Shown: positions 33,675-44,760 of the stretch, piece by piece
Layout of the letters: every line of letters begins with the position of its first letter
Numbering within the stretch: the first letter of the stretch is position 1
Source of the DNA: Nageia nagi
Lineage: Eukaryota > Pinophyta
Assembly (NCBI GenBank): GCA_050084985.1
Contig: JBITNC010000001.1
Span: forward strand, 1,302,001 to 1,366,000
Direction: 5' to 3'
Length of the DNA stretch: 64,000 bases
Translations under genes and position numbers: made by a program
The notes under the pieces: generated by a model
Databases searched by the model: none
Seen by the model: the letters and a program-made list of their open reading frames with translations, nothing else
What the model was told of the DNA's origin: nothing

Positions 33675-33880
33675 TCAGATTTCTGATGCAAATGGATAGT
33701 GAATGAGTAGATGGGGACCTATCTCATCAACCTCTCCGTAAAATACACATTTGGGAATTTCAGGCCAACCTCTCTTCCAGAGCTGCTGCTCCCATGAGAG
33801 AAATTTACCTTGGGCCATAGGGCCAAGATCGATTTTTCCATACTTTAGACTAAACTGAGGGAGGCAGGTGAACAACCACA
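33675..33880 (-). pseudogene. LINE ORF2 C-terminal zinc-binding region, antisense fragment
   Basis: The minus-strand frame contains KFLSWEQQLWKRGWPEIPKC, VFYGEVDEIGPHLLIHYPFA and SEI. This matches the plant LINE reverse-transcriptase zinc-binding domain (usual L-x-x-R-G-W-x-x-x-x-x-C-x-x-C-x-x-x-x-E-x-x-x-H-L-L-x-x-C-P-F-A). One Cys is Tyr (VFYG for V-x-C-x) and the last Cys is Tyr (HYPFA), so it is decayed. The rest of the LINE is not identifiable. Confidence 0.6.
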
Positions 33881-34207
33881 GCCGGAGATAACGATAACAT
33901 TTTATGCTTCAGGATGTTAGAGACCAAATTATCCTTATCCTTCTTATCAGGATTCAATAAATAGGTAAGCAACATCGATTCTAGGTCTCTCTGTGGAGCA
34001 TCCTGTCTAGTGGGAAGGTCATTTCAATTATGTTAACAAGGCATTTTTTTTGTATTCTAGAATAATGTTCATGACTATGGATTGTAACCTAAAATATATT
34101 TGGATATAATATGAAAATTTCTCTATTGGTATATTTCAATTGTATACTTGTGGGAATGTTTGCCCTTGTATAGTCTTAGATTGTATCAACATTGCATATG
34201 GATGAAA

Positions 34208-34380
34208 TCATTTAATACTTTTCATTATGCTTTATGGATATGTAATTTGGTTGAATGTTGTTTATTAACATTGTATATGAATGTTCTATTATATCATTTA
34301 ATACTTTTCATTATATTTTATAGATATAAAATTTGGTTGAATGTTGTTTATGTTTTTCATTTCTTTGCATAGATTTATAA
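34208..34380. repeat. 86-bp tandem duplication
   Basis: Two units start at 34208 and 34294 with TCATTTAATACTTTTCATTAT and share TTTGGTTGAATGTTGTTTAT near their ends. No coding role seen. Confidence 0.8.
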
Positions 34381-34664
34381 CCATTAAAAGGACATTCAAC
34401 ATCAGAATGAGAAATTTTGAGCTAGCAACATTCTTGATGAATAAATATTTTTTTCAATACATTTTATTGCTTTCTTTAGAATTATACTTATTGATCTTTG
34501 AATGAAAAAGTTTGAGAAAAAGTGAAAAGACTCTTACAATCTTTGATCTTATTTGAATATTTTATATATTTTAGGTTGCATAATGATAAATAGTGATTTG
34601 TCTACCTCTCTATCTATTAAGGAGGTATTAGTTGGATAATTTCATATACCTTTTATGGGAAGAT

Positions 34665-34838
34665 GATACTTGTGATGCTTGCCTAAGATGTTTATCTATA
34701 AGATATGTAAAATCATGTCACAACAATATGATTTTATTTATTATGCAATATGATACTTGTGATGCTTGTCTAAAATGCTTATCTATAAGATATGTAATAT
34801 CATGTTACAACAATATGATTTTATTTATTATGCAAGAA
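34665..34838. repeat. 87-bp tandem duplication
   Basis: Two units start at 34665 and 34752 with GATACTTGTGATGCTTG and end in ATTTTATTTATTATGCAA. The period is 29 codons, so the plus strand reads a repeated CDACLRCLSIRYV-type peptide; in AT-rich non-coding DNA I take this as chance. Confidence 0.85.
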
Positions 34839-35539
34839 AATGATTTTTGAAAATTTAGTAAGATTGTACATGTGAAAGGTACACTATAGAAAATGCAATT
34901 AAGTATAATATGTATAATTTGAATAAGTATAGTATTTATAATTATTAAATACAAAAATGTAGATATAGAAAACTTAAACAATATTATAGATGTGTATAGT
35001 TAGTTGAATTTGGAGGTTTTATTTTATTTTTCAATTATATATTTAGTGACAATCAAACATTAGACAACTTGAATATCTTAGGTTGGTAGGTTGGTTCAGG
35101 GAATTAGTTTGTGTTATTATATTATAAATAAGTTGTCAAATTTAATAGGTAAGTAATTTTTGAAATGAAGATAGCTAATTTGTATTAAACAAGATATTTG
35201 TTATGACATTTGTTACTGTTAGGATATCATGCATTGATAATTGAATGATAAAAAGTGAAGGTTTGTCAATTCTAAGCATTGTTTGAATGTTATACATTTA
35301 ATGACTTAGGAAAGGGAAATAATTATTTTTTCAATGATATAATGGTTTAATAGTAGTTCAATAAATACATTTTTGATCTACAAATGATATACAGTCAAAC
35401 ATTTCTTCTTTTGCTTTGTAAATGTCCTATCTTTTTGGTCGTTCATGGATTTGTCCCATTGCTTTGTATATGTCTTACTTTACAATCCTATTGTATGTTG
35501 GGAGAAATATATTTTTGGTATACAAATGATATACAAAAT

Positions 35540-35550
35540 CTATGATACCA
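35540..35550 (-). promoter_or_regulatory. Primer-binding-site-like sequence next to the minus-strand LTR
   Basis: On the minus strand TGGTATCATAG lies two bases after the LTR end at 35553. It differs by one base from the initiator-Met site TGGTATCAGAG. Confidence 0.55.
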
Positions 35551-35552
35551 AC

Positions 35553-35998
35553 TGTCATAGTACCAACTTGAGCCACCCTTGAGGACATGACCCAAGCCAC
35601 GTACCGTGCGGCAACCTATGTATAGGACCGCATGCGGCCTACCCAGGCTAAGCTTTATCCCACAATTCATCAATTCCTTAGTCACGTTGCCAAAGACCAT
35701 GGTCTCTATGGCTCATCCTGGCCTCGTAGCTCCAGGACTCGTATAATCATGCACCACTAATGAGATCCCACGGGACCTTGCTCATCCCAACGACCTTCAT
35801 ACGGGAATCACCCTTAAGGTCCCCTTGAGCTTTATTCACCCTGATTGTCCCGTCAGTACAACCATCGGAACAGTCTCGCTCTCACAGAGACTGCCATGAT
35901 TCCTCTCATAGTAGTCGGGTTCGGAATGTATCCTCGTAGTATAGAGGTTTCGCTCTAGATTCGCTCACACCCGGGTCATGAGAGGTTACCCTCTCACA
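35553..35998 (-). repeat. Minus-strand LTR, about 446 bp
   Basis: On the minus strand it starts TGTGAGAGGGTAACCTCTCA at 35998 and ends ACTATGACA at 35553. Base composition is clearly more GC-rich than the surroundings. A purine tract (GTGGGGGAGAAT, 36010-35999 on the minus strand) abuts its start and a primer-site-like sequence follows its end. So it has the marks of a 3' LTR on one side and of a 5' LTR on the other. No coding sequence of a matching element was recognised nearby. Confidence 0.65.
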
Positions 35999-36259
35999 AT
36001 TCTCCCCCACTTAGGAGTGTTGATGTCCAAAGGATTTTTTCCAACATTCAAAGGTGCAAAGAAGTGAGTGATACAATAGTTTAATGTTATTGTAGATGGT
36101 ACCCTTCAATCCATCGGTTCATTGACTCAACTTTCTATCCGGTACAAATTCCAATATCTAACAGCCTAATCCCATTAACACATACTTCACCCCACTTATT
36201 GGAAATGGGGGGTTAGGGCACTATTCATTCATAGAAGTCTTATTGTTCTTGTTGTATTT

Positions 36260-36680
36260 TTGTGATCACCTTGATGATCCTTGGTTATGGCTTTTGGAGG
36301 TTGGAAGAATGAAGTGATAAGTTGGAATCCTATTATCTTTTGCAAAATTAATAAGTATTTTTTTGAGATTGAATAATTCATGGATGAAGAGGATAATGCA
36401 TTTATGGTCTTCATAATTAATCCAAGATTTTAGTGTATGGGTGTCTTTGAATAAGCAATAATATCTACCTTGTACCTCGTAGGAGATAGCACAAGTGAAA
36501 ATGAAATGCTCCATTTGATTCTACATCAAGATTACACAATTTGCAAATACGTTGATCTTTTGGGAGGTGATGATCTATCTCAATACATAGTTGGTGGGAG
36601 TAAACTTGAAGCTGAGCTAGAGGAAACTCGAGGTTATGAAGCATTTGTATCAAGTTATATTTTGGAGTGGTGACCAATCC
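36260..36680 (-). pseudogene. Non-LTR element C-terminal fragment, antisense
   Basis: The minus strand carries LPKDQRICKLCNLDVESNG then HFHLCY in one frame, and EHFIFTCAISYEVQGRYYCLF, HTLKSWINYEDHKC and ILFIHELFNLKKILI in another overlapping frame. A P-K-x-x-R-I-C-K-L-C ... E-x-H-F-x-x-x-C pattern followed by a Y-E-x-x-R-x-x-x-F helix is typical of the C-terminal end of RTE/RT-like ORFs in plant genomes. The two frames join through a shift near 36500. The body of the element is missing. The family name is uncertain. Confidence 0.5.
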
Positions 36681-36840
36681 ATTCTCTAGTTGAAGATAAA
36701 AGTGAGACTAACGGGGCAATTTTGGTGAAAGGTTTCTTTATAACGAGTTATATTTTGGAGTAGTGATCAATCCATTCTCTAGTTGAAGATAAAGTGAGAG
36801 TAATGGAGCAATTTTGATGAAAGAGGTTCCTTTATATATG
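36654..36840. repeat. 93-bp tandem duplication
   Basis: Units start at 36654 and 36747 with GTTATATTTTGGAGT and share CAATCCATTCTCTAGTTGAAG and CAATTTTG-TGAAAG. Located at the upstream edge of the antisense LINE-like fragment. Confidence 0.85.
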
Positions 36841-37859
36841 TTGAGTAGATCTCATCTTTAATATTTTTATTGGAATTTGGTGAGATTGAAGTAGAGTAGT
36901 AGTTTGAGCATACTAACAATTTCCAAGGTGGTGTGTGTTGAACAATTGTATGTGATTTGGTTGAATCATGATTTTTTAATATAGTCAATTATAGAATGAA
37001 ATTTGTGAGTAAGAGATTGTAATGTAAGAGAAAATATGATAAATAGCCCTAAAGTTGATCTAAATAGATCATTTGATGTAAACTAGGCATTTTTAGAGTG
37101 CAAATTTAGGTCATATTTTAATGCTTGAATGTCTAGAAGATTTGGAAATGATTCATAATTTTGAGGTTGTTGATGGTGTTTGAACTTTGGCAATTGACTA
37201 GGGTGTTTGAGCTTTGGTGGGTGATGAGGATATCTAATCCTTATCATTCAATGGGAGTGCCTTATTCTTATCATTTAATATGGGTGTTTGACCCTTATCG
37301 TTTTTCAAGGTATTTGATTAGAAAAGATGACAATTCAGCTTGGGTCTATGTGATAAGGGTTGGATCAACAAGGGTGGAATGAACATGACTTTGATCGATA
37401 GGGTTATTTTGATAGCACTTCCAACTTTGGTAATTCTTTGGAAGATTAGGAGTCTTGGGAAGTTGAAAGGCCAAGAGTTGAGGTAGTTGGAAGGTTAATT
37501 GATGAGAAGATAGAAGTTCAAAGATCAGGAAGAAAGAATGTTAAGCATTATTTGGACATTTATAAATATGAAGTTCACTATCATTTTGAGGGTTCTAAAT
37601 GAATAGAGATGAAAACAAGGAATTAGTTAGGAGTTTAATAAGGTGCTATATAATTATTTTATTTATTTAGAGGTAATAATGCTTACACCTATGGAGATTG
37701 AAACTCTTTTGGAGATCAATATAAATTTGAGCTCATTGAAATTGGATGCAATCTCATATTTAGGTGAACATTAAAAATATTGTAACAATTATGTGTGAAC
37801 TTTACATGTATTTATTTAAATTTACTTGAATTTGCATAATATAAAATAGTTAAATAATC
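36841..37859. other. Gene-free AT-rich stretch
   Basis: Contains degenerate GTTTGA-GCTTTGG and CTTATCATT motifs around 37150-37320 that look like an old minisatellite. No domain seen. Confidence 0.4.
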
Positions 37860-37863
37860 AAAT

Positions 37864-39685
37864 TTGTATTTGAAGATTCAAACAAATAGTACAAATCACA
37901 TAGTATCAAAGCTTGTTCATTCTTTAAGGCTTGTGTATGCAAAGGAGAAAATATCAAAATTTGGAATTAGTTCATATAATCCAAAAGTAAGAAGAAAATT
38001 GAGACACACTTCCATGGATAAGCAACCTATAAATACGATAAAGTCAAGACTCATCATCTTACAGAAGAATATGGTAAGTTTACTTCACAATTGGATAGAA
38101 TCACATAATTTATTGCTAGGAAATTCTAAGCAAAGCAAAGGAAAGAAGTTCAAAATGTGCATGGTACCTTTGATGAACCAAATACATCTTTTATACCATT
38201 TAAGGTGGAGGAAAAGGCAATCATTGCTATATTTGGTGTGGAAGTCAATGATGAGAAGTTGGATAATTGGATGAAGCAATAAAAGGTTTATTTTTAGGTT
38301 AGGGGAGTAACTAATGGTGAGGAAAAAATCTCTTTTGCCAGGCTCAAAATGGGAAGCCATGTGTTAGTTTGGTGGGACAATCATGTAGAATCTCTCAAAT
38401 ATGACCTTGAGTTGTCCATTACCAATTGGAATGAATTCAAAAAGATACTGAAACAATAGTTCTATCCCTTGAACATCATACTAATAAACTTATGCAATAA
38501 CAATTCTTCAGGAAAGGAAAAGGTCAATACCTACATAAGTACACTATCAAATTCCAAAAACAATCTACATTGCATAGGATTTCACTTAAAGATCCCACTT
38601 ATTGATGAAGTACATAGGAGGTTTCAATAGTCATTTGAAAAGTGAAATAATGATATTTAATCAAACTAACATTGACCAAGTTAGCATACAAACATAATAT
38701 CTTGAGGAGGATGGGAGATAAATGCAACAAAGTGATAACTCCAAGCAAAATTATAAGCATCGAAACAAAAAGAAGTCTCAAGATATGAAAAAAGGTAAGG
38801 GAAAATGTAAGAAAAGAAAACCATAGAAACCACTGAGCAGTAAGGGATAAGCGTATTGTTGAGAAGTGTTGGAAGCTTCACCCAAAATTATCCCCAAATG
38901 GAAAGAAAAAGAATAATGAAAAGAAAATAACCATGAAAGCTAAAAATGAGGTAGGTTGATGATAGTTTAGAGGTGGATGAAGGAATAATATATGCAATGA
39001 CTCAAAATAATAAAGTTAATAATGAGGAGAAAAAAGCGCATCTCTTCTATATCAAGATGTAGTCTAAGAAAATTCTAATTGATTCCATCTTTGGTCTAGG
39101 TTCACAAGCAAATCTCATCACTGAAGAGTTAGTGTAGAAGTTAGGATTAAAGACTTACCACCATCTTCACCCATGTCCTTTGGGATGGGTTCACAATGAC
39201 ACCAAGTTGGAGGTGACATGACAATGTAAGTTGAAATTTACCATTAATATACATTTCATTGATGAAGTGATTATAGGTGTGATTTCTTTATATATTTATG
39301 GTGCTTTTTTTGGGAATCTTTATTTGTTTGATAGGGATGCTATTTATTATAAGATATTAAATCAATATAGGTTGGTAAGATGAAAAATCCTATATTGTTA
39401 ATGCTCACAAAAGAAGGAAATAAAAAGATATTCCTATTTTGATAGCCAATTAGGTGAAGAGACTCCTAAATGTTAGTAAAAAGTTTATACTTTTGATGTT
39501 CAAACCTCCAAGAGAGGGAAATATGATTGGTTTGAAGATAATTAGCAACTATAACAAACATAAGCAACAAATGCAAACAATTATGTAAGAATTTCAAGAA
39601 GTTTTTATTGACCTAAAAGGGTTGCCACCAAAAAGGAAATTGAACATGAGATTCATTTATTTCTGGATGCTCCTCACCCTAATAT
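37864..39685 (+). pseudogene. Ty3/gypsy gag-protease-RT start (truncated element E)
   Basis: Gag core: PFKVEEKAIIAIFGVEVNDE, KLDNWMKQ, EKISFARLKMGSHVLVWWDN, TNWNEFKKIL, FYP (38180-38470), the usual L-x-x-W-x-x-x-x-x-x-Y-F ... I-x-x-A-x-x-x-L-x-x-x-A-x-x-W-W order. Protease: LFYIKM then a stop then KKILIDSIFGLGSQANLITEELV (39045-39140); the catalytic DSG is GLG, so it is dead. Then GAFFGNLYLF and NQYRLV, and finally the RT lead-in FQEVFIDLKGLPPKRK at about 39590-39640. It ends at 39685 where a minus-strand LTR begins. Many stops occur at expected Gln codons. Confidence 0.82.
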
Positions 39686-40577
39686 TGTTAGAAATAAATA
39701 ATGCATTAGTCTCTTATGTATCTAAATATTTAATAAATACATTAGTAAAATTAGTAATATTACATACTTTAATATTAGGACTTTTGTTGATGTGTGTTTT
39801 AGTACACCCAAGTTTTACCTCTAAAATTAACTAAAAGTGCATAAACATATATTTGCATGATGAATCTAAGCTAATTAAATAAAATAAACATACATGAATA
39901 AGAGAATTGAACAATGCAATAACATAATAACGAAGTTACATTGATGTCAAGATGTTAAACATAACTACACGCACTAAAGAGAAAGAATTGTGTATCCTTA
40001 CCTATGTTGATGTTGAGGATATACGAGACAAACTTGTCGAAGATAAGTGACCTTGTTGTGCGAACCCTAAGGCCAATTGCAAAAGGGAAGCTAGCACAGG
40101 TGCTAGTTTCTAAAAGCTTGGCATAGGCACGAATGTTAATGCGGGCATGAACATTCTTGAAGAATGAGGTTGCTAATAAGGATCAATGATAACAGAAATA
40201 ATGACAAGTCAAACCAAGCATATGATCACAAAAATGGATGATAGATATTTGCTTCAATGATAACAAGATTCCAGTCTCAATAGGTGATGTTTAGAAACAC
40301 CCAAGCATAGGGTACCAATTATCAAGATGTAATCTTGACATGCTTTCCCCAAGTTAGAAATACTTACCTTTATATCAAGCGTGATTCACTATTTGATCCC
40401 TTGAATATTAGTTGAAGCCAACCCGATGTATCTAACATAAAATATAAGAACACAACTTGAGAAAATATGTGATAATAAGGTAAAATATGATTAAATATGA
40501 CTAAATGTGATTAAATGTGTGTATTAAGTTGCATCTAAGTGGTACCGTGTTAAGGGGACCACTTTTAAGTGTCAACA
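39686..40577 (-). repeat. Minus-strand 3' LTR of gypsy element H (left end provisional)
   Basis: Read on the minus strand it begins TGTTGACACTTAAAAGTGGT at 40577 directly after a purine tract, and would end at TTCTAACA (39686), giving 892 bp with TG...CA. It truncates the RT lead-in of element E. The partner LTR is not identified, so the left end is inferred from the TG...CA rule and the break in E. Confidence 0.55.
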
Positions 40578-40592
40578 GATGCCCCCTTTTGT
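40578..40592 (-). promoter_or_regulatory. Polypurine tract of element H
   Basis: On the minus strand AAAAGGGGGCATC abuts the TGTTGACAC LTR start. This is the expected plus-strand priming site and fixes the orientation of H as minus. Confidence 0.65.
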
Positions 40593-40689
40593 AAGTATAA
40601 TGAAATTGAATATTGAAATGATATTATGCTTGCAAAGGAAATAAAGGTAAAGAGAAGAAAAAAATTACACTTCTCTAGTTTAGCTAGGA

Positions 40690-41830
40690 TGTGTTATTTA
40701 AATGATCATTTAATGCTCTTGGAGATCCCAAAGATGATTATGGGAATCCCAAGGCTTGTATAACACCTAGATGACACTTGAGAATGGATAAACTTCTAGT
40801 TTCTCCAACGTTGGACTTGGGAAGACTAGTATACATGTGCTAGATTTGGGGAGACTCTTAAATCCCCATGTTGGCCCATGATGATCCCCTAGTACCCACA
40901 CATGACTCCTAGGCCCACATGGCACCTTGGATTACCATGTTGGCATGCGTGGCACCTTGGATACCCACTTTGGCATGCATAGTATCTTGGATACCCACAT
41001 TAGCATTTATGACCTCTAGGTACCCACATTGGGCATGCTTAACCCTTAGGAACCCATGTTGGAGATATTGGACCTCCAAGAGGATAACATTGAGATTGAA
41101 AAGATGGGGGATGATGCTTAGGTGAGATCGAGATCCAATGATGAGCTATATAAGGCTAAGGAGCATCATTGATGAGATAAACTTGATTTTATATTGAATT
41201 CCTTCTCTTCAGAGATATCAAAAACTTGGTAGTGTCAAGCACCCTTAAGAGTAGTGAGAGTTCAAGAGGTATGGAACACTTTCTATTTAATGGTTGAAGT
41301 GAGTGTTCATGCCATGAGGTTTCCCTACCTTGATATGTCTACAAGTGATCTACACCTTTGAATCCATCCGATGGCATTTCAGAATCACATCCGTTCTCTT
41401 CATCGAGAGCTAGCTGGTGAGCAAGCCCTTTAGTGTGGCATCTATAGAACTAGTAGTGTGTGATTATTCTACAATAGTTTTAAGATCTATATCAATATAT
41501 TATAATCCCTAGTTGGCTCCTTAGAGGCTAATGTTGAGCCCTTTGGGCTTGTTTGGTATTGTACTCATCATTTCTTCATCAATATAATCATGTCATACTT
41601 GGATCTCACTTGTTATATCAATATTTGATGTTCATGCTTTCATAATTGGAACATTGAGTTATTTTAGTATATTCATTCTTGTATGGTGGATCATTGGTAT
41701 TCCTAGATGTGTTTGGCATATTATACAATTTTCCATGTGTGACATTAGGGTATAGGAGTGGATCTGGACTAGTGAGGTGCATTGTTTGGTTTCCTGGTTT
41801 GTTATTTTTCATGTTTTATGCCTTAGTCTA
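40690..41830 (+). repeat. LTR family F, first copy
   Basis: Shares ordered blocks with 46120-47200: GATTATGGGAATC-CAAGGCTT (40737 and 46149), GGGGAGACTC, a 30-bp minisatellite, GGTGAGATC-AGATCCAA and GATGAGCTATAT-AGGC (41125 and 46510), CTAGTTGGCT-CTT-GAGGC-AA-GTTGAGCC (41505 and 46857) and GGTATTGTA-CATCAT. The right end reaches a weak primer-site-like segment (GGTATAGGAGTGGATCT near 41749). Divergence from the second copy is high, so these are separate old insertions. Confidence 0.65.
40870..41085. repeat. 30-bp minisatellite in LTR F, first copy
   Basis: About seven units of roughly 30 bp with the pattern ATGTTGGCATGC--GGCACC then TTGGATACCC. The same pattern (…ATGTTGGGCATG…) recurs in the large array at 49368-50050. 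Confidence 0.8.
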
Positions 41831-43255
41831 GTTCATGGAATGCATATTGATATTGTTTGCTATTTTATTTGGCTAATTTTTATATTAAGCATATTTGGGA
41901 ATATTACATGTGAGATGTAATGGTTTGCATGTAGTAGAATCAACCAAGAGCAAAGAATAAAACCTAAAAATGAGAGGCAAACACTTTCAATCACACATAT
42001 GATTGTTAACTCATAAAAGATATAACAATGAATAATAAGAGAGAACATCATATTATTTTATAAAATGATATAGCAATAATGGAGCAAGAATGAAAGTAAT
42101 ATCATATGCATATATCATCTTGAGAACACTAAATACAAAAATACTCAATGTTTTATTCTTATATGTATACACAAGAAATCATGATAAAGGTATGTCCATA
42201 TAATCATGGGGTACATACCCCATTCCTAGATGAAACACATGCAACAAAAACCATATATGTTAACATCATCATGAGGTACATGCCGCATTCTTAGATGGAA
42301 TATATGAATCAACAAGAACAATATGATGATGTTAGTTACGACCCAACCAACAAATATGAATCAAAGATGGAGGTTAGTTGAAACCCAACCAACAAAGATG
42401 ACTCAAAGATATGGTTAGTTTGAATATTTCCTAGCCATGCTAAATGATATGAAGCTCATCATCATGAGGTACATTCCTCATTCTTATATTTGATTAAGGG
42501 TTGGTTGGTTTGAACATTTCCTAATCATGAATGGTTATAGTACTAGTGATAATGTAGATATTAGATCAATGATAAGTTTAGTCCCAATCATCATGATAAC
42601 CCAAGAAAATTGGTTAGTTTAGTCTCGACCAAATGATAAAAATAGTGATGGTTATTTAATATCCATACAACAAGGACATGATGTGCTAAGCATGATAACA
42701 AAGCATAAAATAATTAAATCATGATTGTGAACATCAATATAAGAGAGTAGATAACAATACCTATACTTACCTATGAAGAATGGTGTGATTAGATACTGAA
42801 ATGTTAGCGCAAGCACGGAAGGTAGCGTAGTCACTAAGCCTTGTGTTAATTCTAACCCTACAACTTTTTAGAGACTAAGATATGATTGATCTAATAGGAT
42901 TGGCCTATGTGTGATGAATGAATTTGGTATATGATTACCCATGGGATCATCCAAATGATTGACTGAACCAATATTGTTGATCTAAACATGACAACTGACT
43001 AACAAGATTTTTAAGGTACCATATGTTTTATCTACCTTGACTATGACTATTGAGCCTTGTAACTTTGGTTTCAACTTGAAATATACTAAGAATACCAGTA
43101 CATATGCTCACATGAATGAGAAATTTTACACATAAAGGTAACACAAGTGCTAGCTTAGTAGCATGGAAATAGAGCTAGGATCCTGATACCTGACCTCTAT
43201 ACTAATGAATGATTGAAGGATGACCTATAGAACATGTGTGATAAGGTTTCCTCAT
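41831..43255. other. Gene-free stretch, 3' region of minus-strand gypsy H with dispersed repeats
   Basis: A short repeat, ATCATGAGGTACAT-CC-CATTCTTAGATGGA, occurs three times (about 42206, 42268, 42462), and CAACCAACAAA--TGA-TCAAAGAT occurs twice (42350-42410). No coding signal. Its position between the integrase end at 43260 and the polypurine tract at 40578 (both minus) suggests it is the 3' untranslated part of H. Confidence 0.5.
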
Positions 43256-43259
43256 GCAT

Positions 43260-43735
43260 AGAAGGGCTTGAGATGCTTTATGTTGGTTGAAAATTTATCA
43301 ACTTTCTCATCAACTATTGCCAAACTATATGCATTGTTTGGATACTTGGTCTTAATAATGTAAGATCCAATCCAATTTGTCTCGAATTTGCTGTTCTCTT
43401 ATTTTTCAACCTATGACATGTGATGATTCTCTTTGAACACTAGATCAACTACTTGGAGTTCACATTATACAATCTTCTTTCCATATGCTTTCTTTGCTAT
43501 TTTCTAATAAGCTTTGATATGTTCTAAGTCATGGACTCTTTTTTCATCCAAACCTTCTAGCTATCTTAGTCTTGCTTTTCGCTACTTAATGATGCCTTTT
43601 AAGGACACCCATAATTATGGTATCTCAACATCCAATGGTAAGATTGTTTCATCTCCATATACTAATGCAAATGGAGTACAACTTGTAGCTAATATGATGC
43701 TTGTTATTCTTCCGAAATAATACTCAAAATTTGGG
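43260..43735 (-). pseudogene. Gypsy integrase C-terminus, element H
   Basis: On the minus strand the pieces read TSIILATSCTPFALVYGDE, TILPLDVEIP, KARLRXLEGLDEKR, HDLEHIKAY, KKAYGKKIV, DLVFKENHH and FETNWIGSYIIKTKYPNNAYSLAI. This is the T-G-x-T-P-F-x-L-V-Y-G block followed by the C-terminal barrel (GDLVL ... F-x-x-N-W-x-G-P-Y) of Tat/Athila-style gypsy integrase. Stops occur at several expected Gln or Trp codons. It fits a minus-strand element whose 3' LTR is at 39686-40577. Confidence 0.75.
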
Positions 43736-44229
43736 TAATCTTACTATTCTTTATTCTTTACTATTTCATTTACCTCAGTACCTAGAAGCTATGTATATAA
43801 GAGTACCCAGGAAACCACCATTATTTTAAAGTCTTCATGTCTTGTATTGATTAAAATTTTCGCCTTTTTTCACTTTCCAATTCTTTAGAGTGTCGAAATT
43901 ATTTTGTAAATAAAGCCATTCAGAAATTATCCTTCTTCACTACCCAAGAAATATGTAACAAGATCACCTATAGATCTATCAAAACACTTATTTTAAATTT
44001 GTATTCTTTTACTCTTTAATAATCAAAAGTCCAAAATACCTAAAAATCATGTCATCTTCTCCAAATTCACCCAAAAAGTCATGTATCAAAATTACCCGAA
44101 ATCATATTTGTTGCCTTAGAGTCTCTAGGAATCATTAACAGGAAGGTCCAAGGCTTGTATATATATGCAAAGTTCAACCTTTGAAAGATGTAAATAGATA
44201 CTAAATATTTCAAAGCATGACATCACAAT
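43736..44229. other. Unassigned AT-rich stretch
   Basis: No domain or repeat recognised between the H integrase relic and the 79-bp array. Confidence 0.4.
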
Positions 44230-44760
44230 TATCAATCAAAGAAAGTGAGTCCTGGAATAAATAGTAGGTGTTGCAAATTCTTGAAGATCACAAATAATGC
44301 CCAACGATTTTTGGAGATGACATCACACATTTTTGTGAAAATCAATGGGTACCAAAGAAAACCAAATTATCAATAGAGCTCGAGGATTTTAGAGGATGAC
44401 ATCACACTTTTTAATGAAAATCAATGAGTCCTAGAGAAATCAAGATGTAAATAGTGCTTAGGGATTTTAGAGGATGATGTCATATTTTTTTTGTGAAAAT
44501 CAATGGGTCTCAAAGAAATCAAGATGTAAATAGTACTCGAGGATTTTAGAATATGATATCACACTTTTTTGTGAAAATCAACGAGTCCTAAAAAAATCAA
44601 GATGTAAATAGTGCCCAAGAATTTTAGAGGATGACATCACACTTTTTTGTGAAAATCAGCAGGTCCCAAAGAAATCAAGATGTAAATAGTGCCTAGGGAT
44701 TTTAGAATATGATGTCACACATTTTTGTGAAGATCAGTAGGTCCTGTAGAAAACTAAATC
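44230..44760. repeat. 79-bp minisatellite with TGACATCA in each unit
   Basis: Six units: the GATGACATCAC block or its variants occur at 44316, 44395, 44473, about 44553, 44630 and 44711. Each is followed by a T-run, GTGAAAATCA, a GGGTC-CAAAGAAATCAAG segment, GATGTAAATAGTGC and GGATTTTAGA. Variants are GATGACATC, GATGATGTC and GATATC, consistent with decay of one dyad-symmetric site. Probably the upstream part of a gypsy LTR related in plan to that of element C. Confidence 0.88.

Larger units (their letters stand above)
33881..35539. other. Gene-free AT-rich stretch with two local tandem duplications
   Basis: No domains. The duplications are listed separately at 34208 and 34665. Nothing else was recognised. 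Confidence 0.5.

Noticed and set aside
34632-34850. Small protein with repeated CDACLxCLSIRYV motif
   Set aside because: It spans an 87-bp tandem duplication in AT-rich DNA; the CxxC pattern exists only because the unit is 29 codons long. No homologue recognised.
43514-43720. Plus-strand 68-codon frame as a host gene
   Set aside because: The minus strand of the same bases gives a recognisable gypsy integrase C-terminus.
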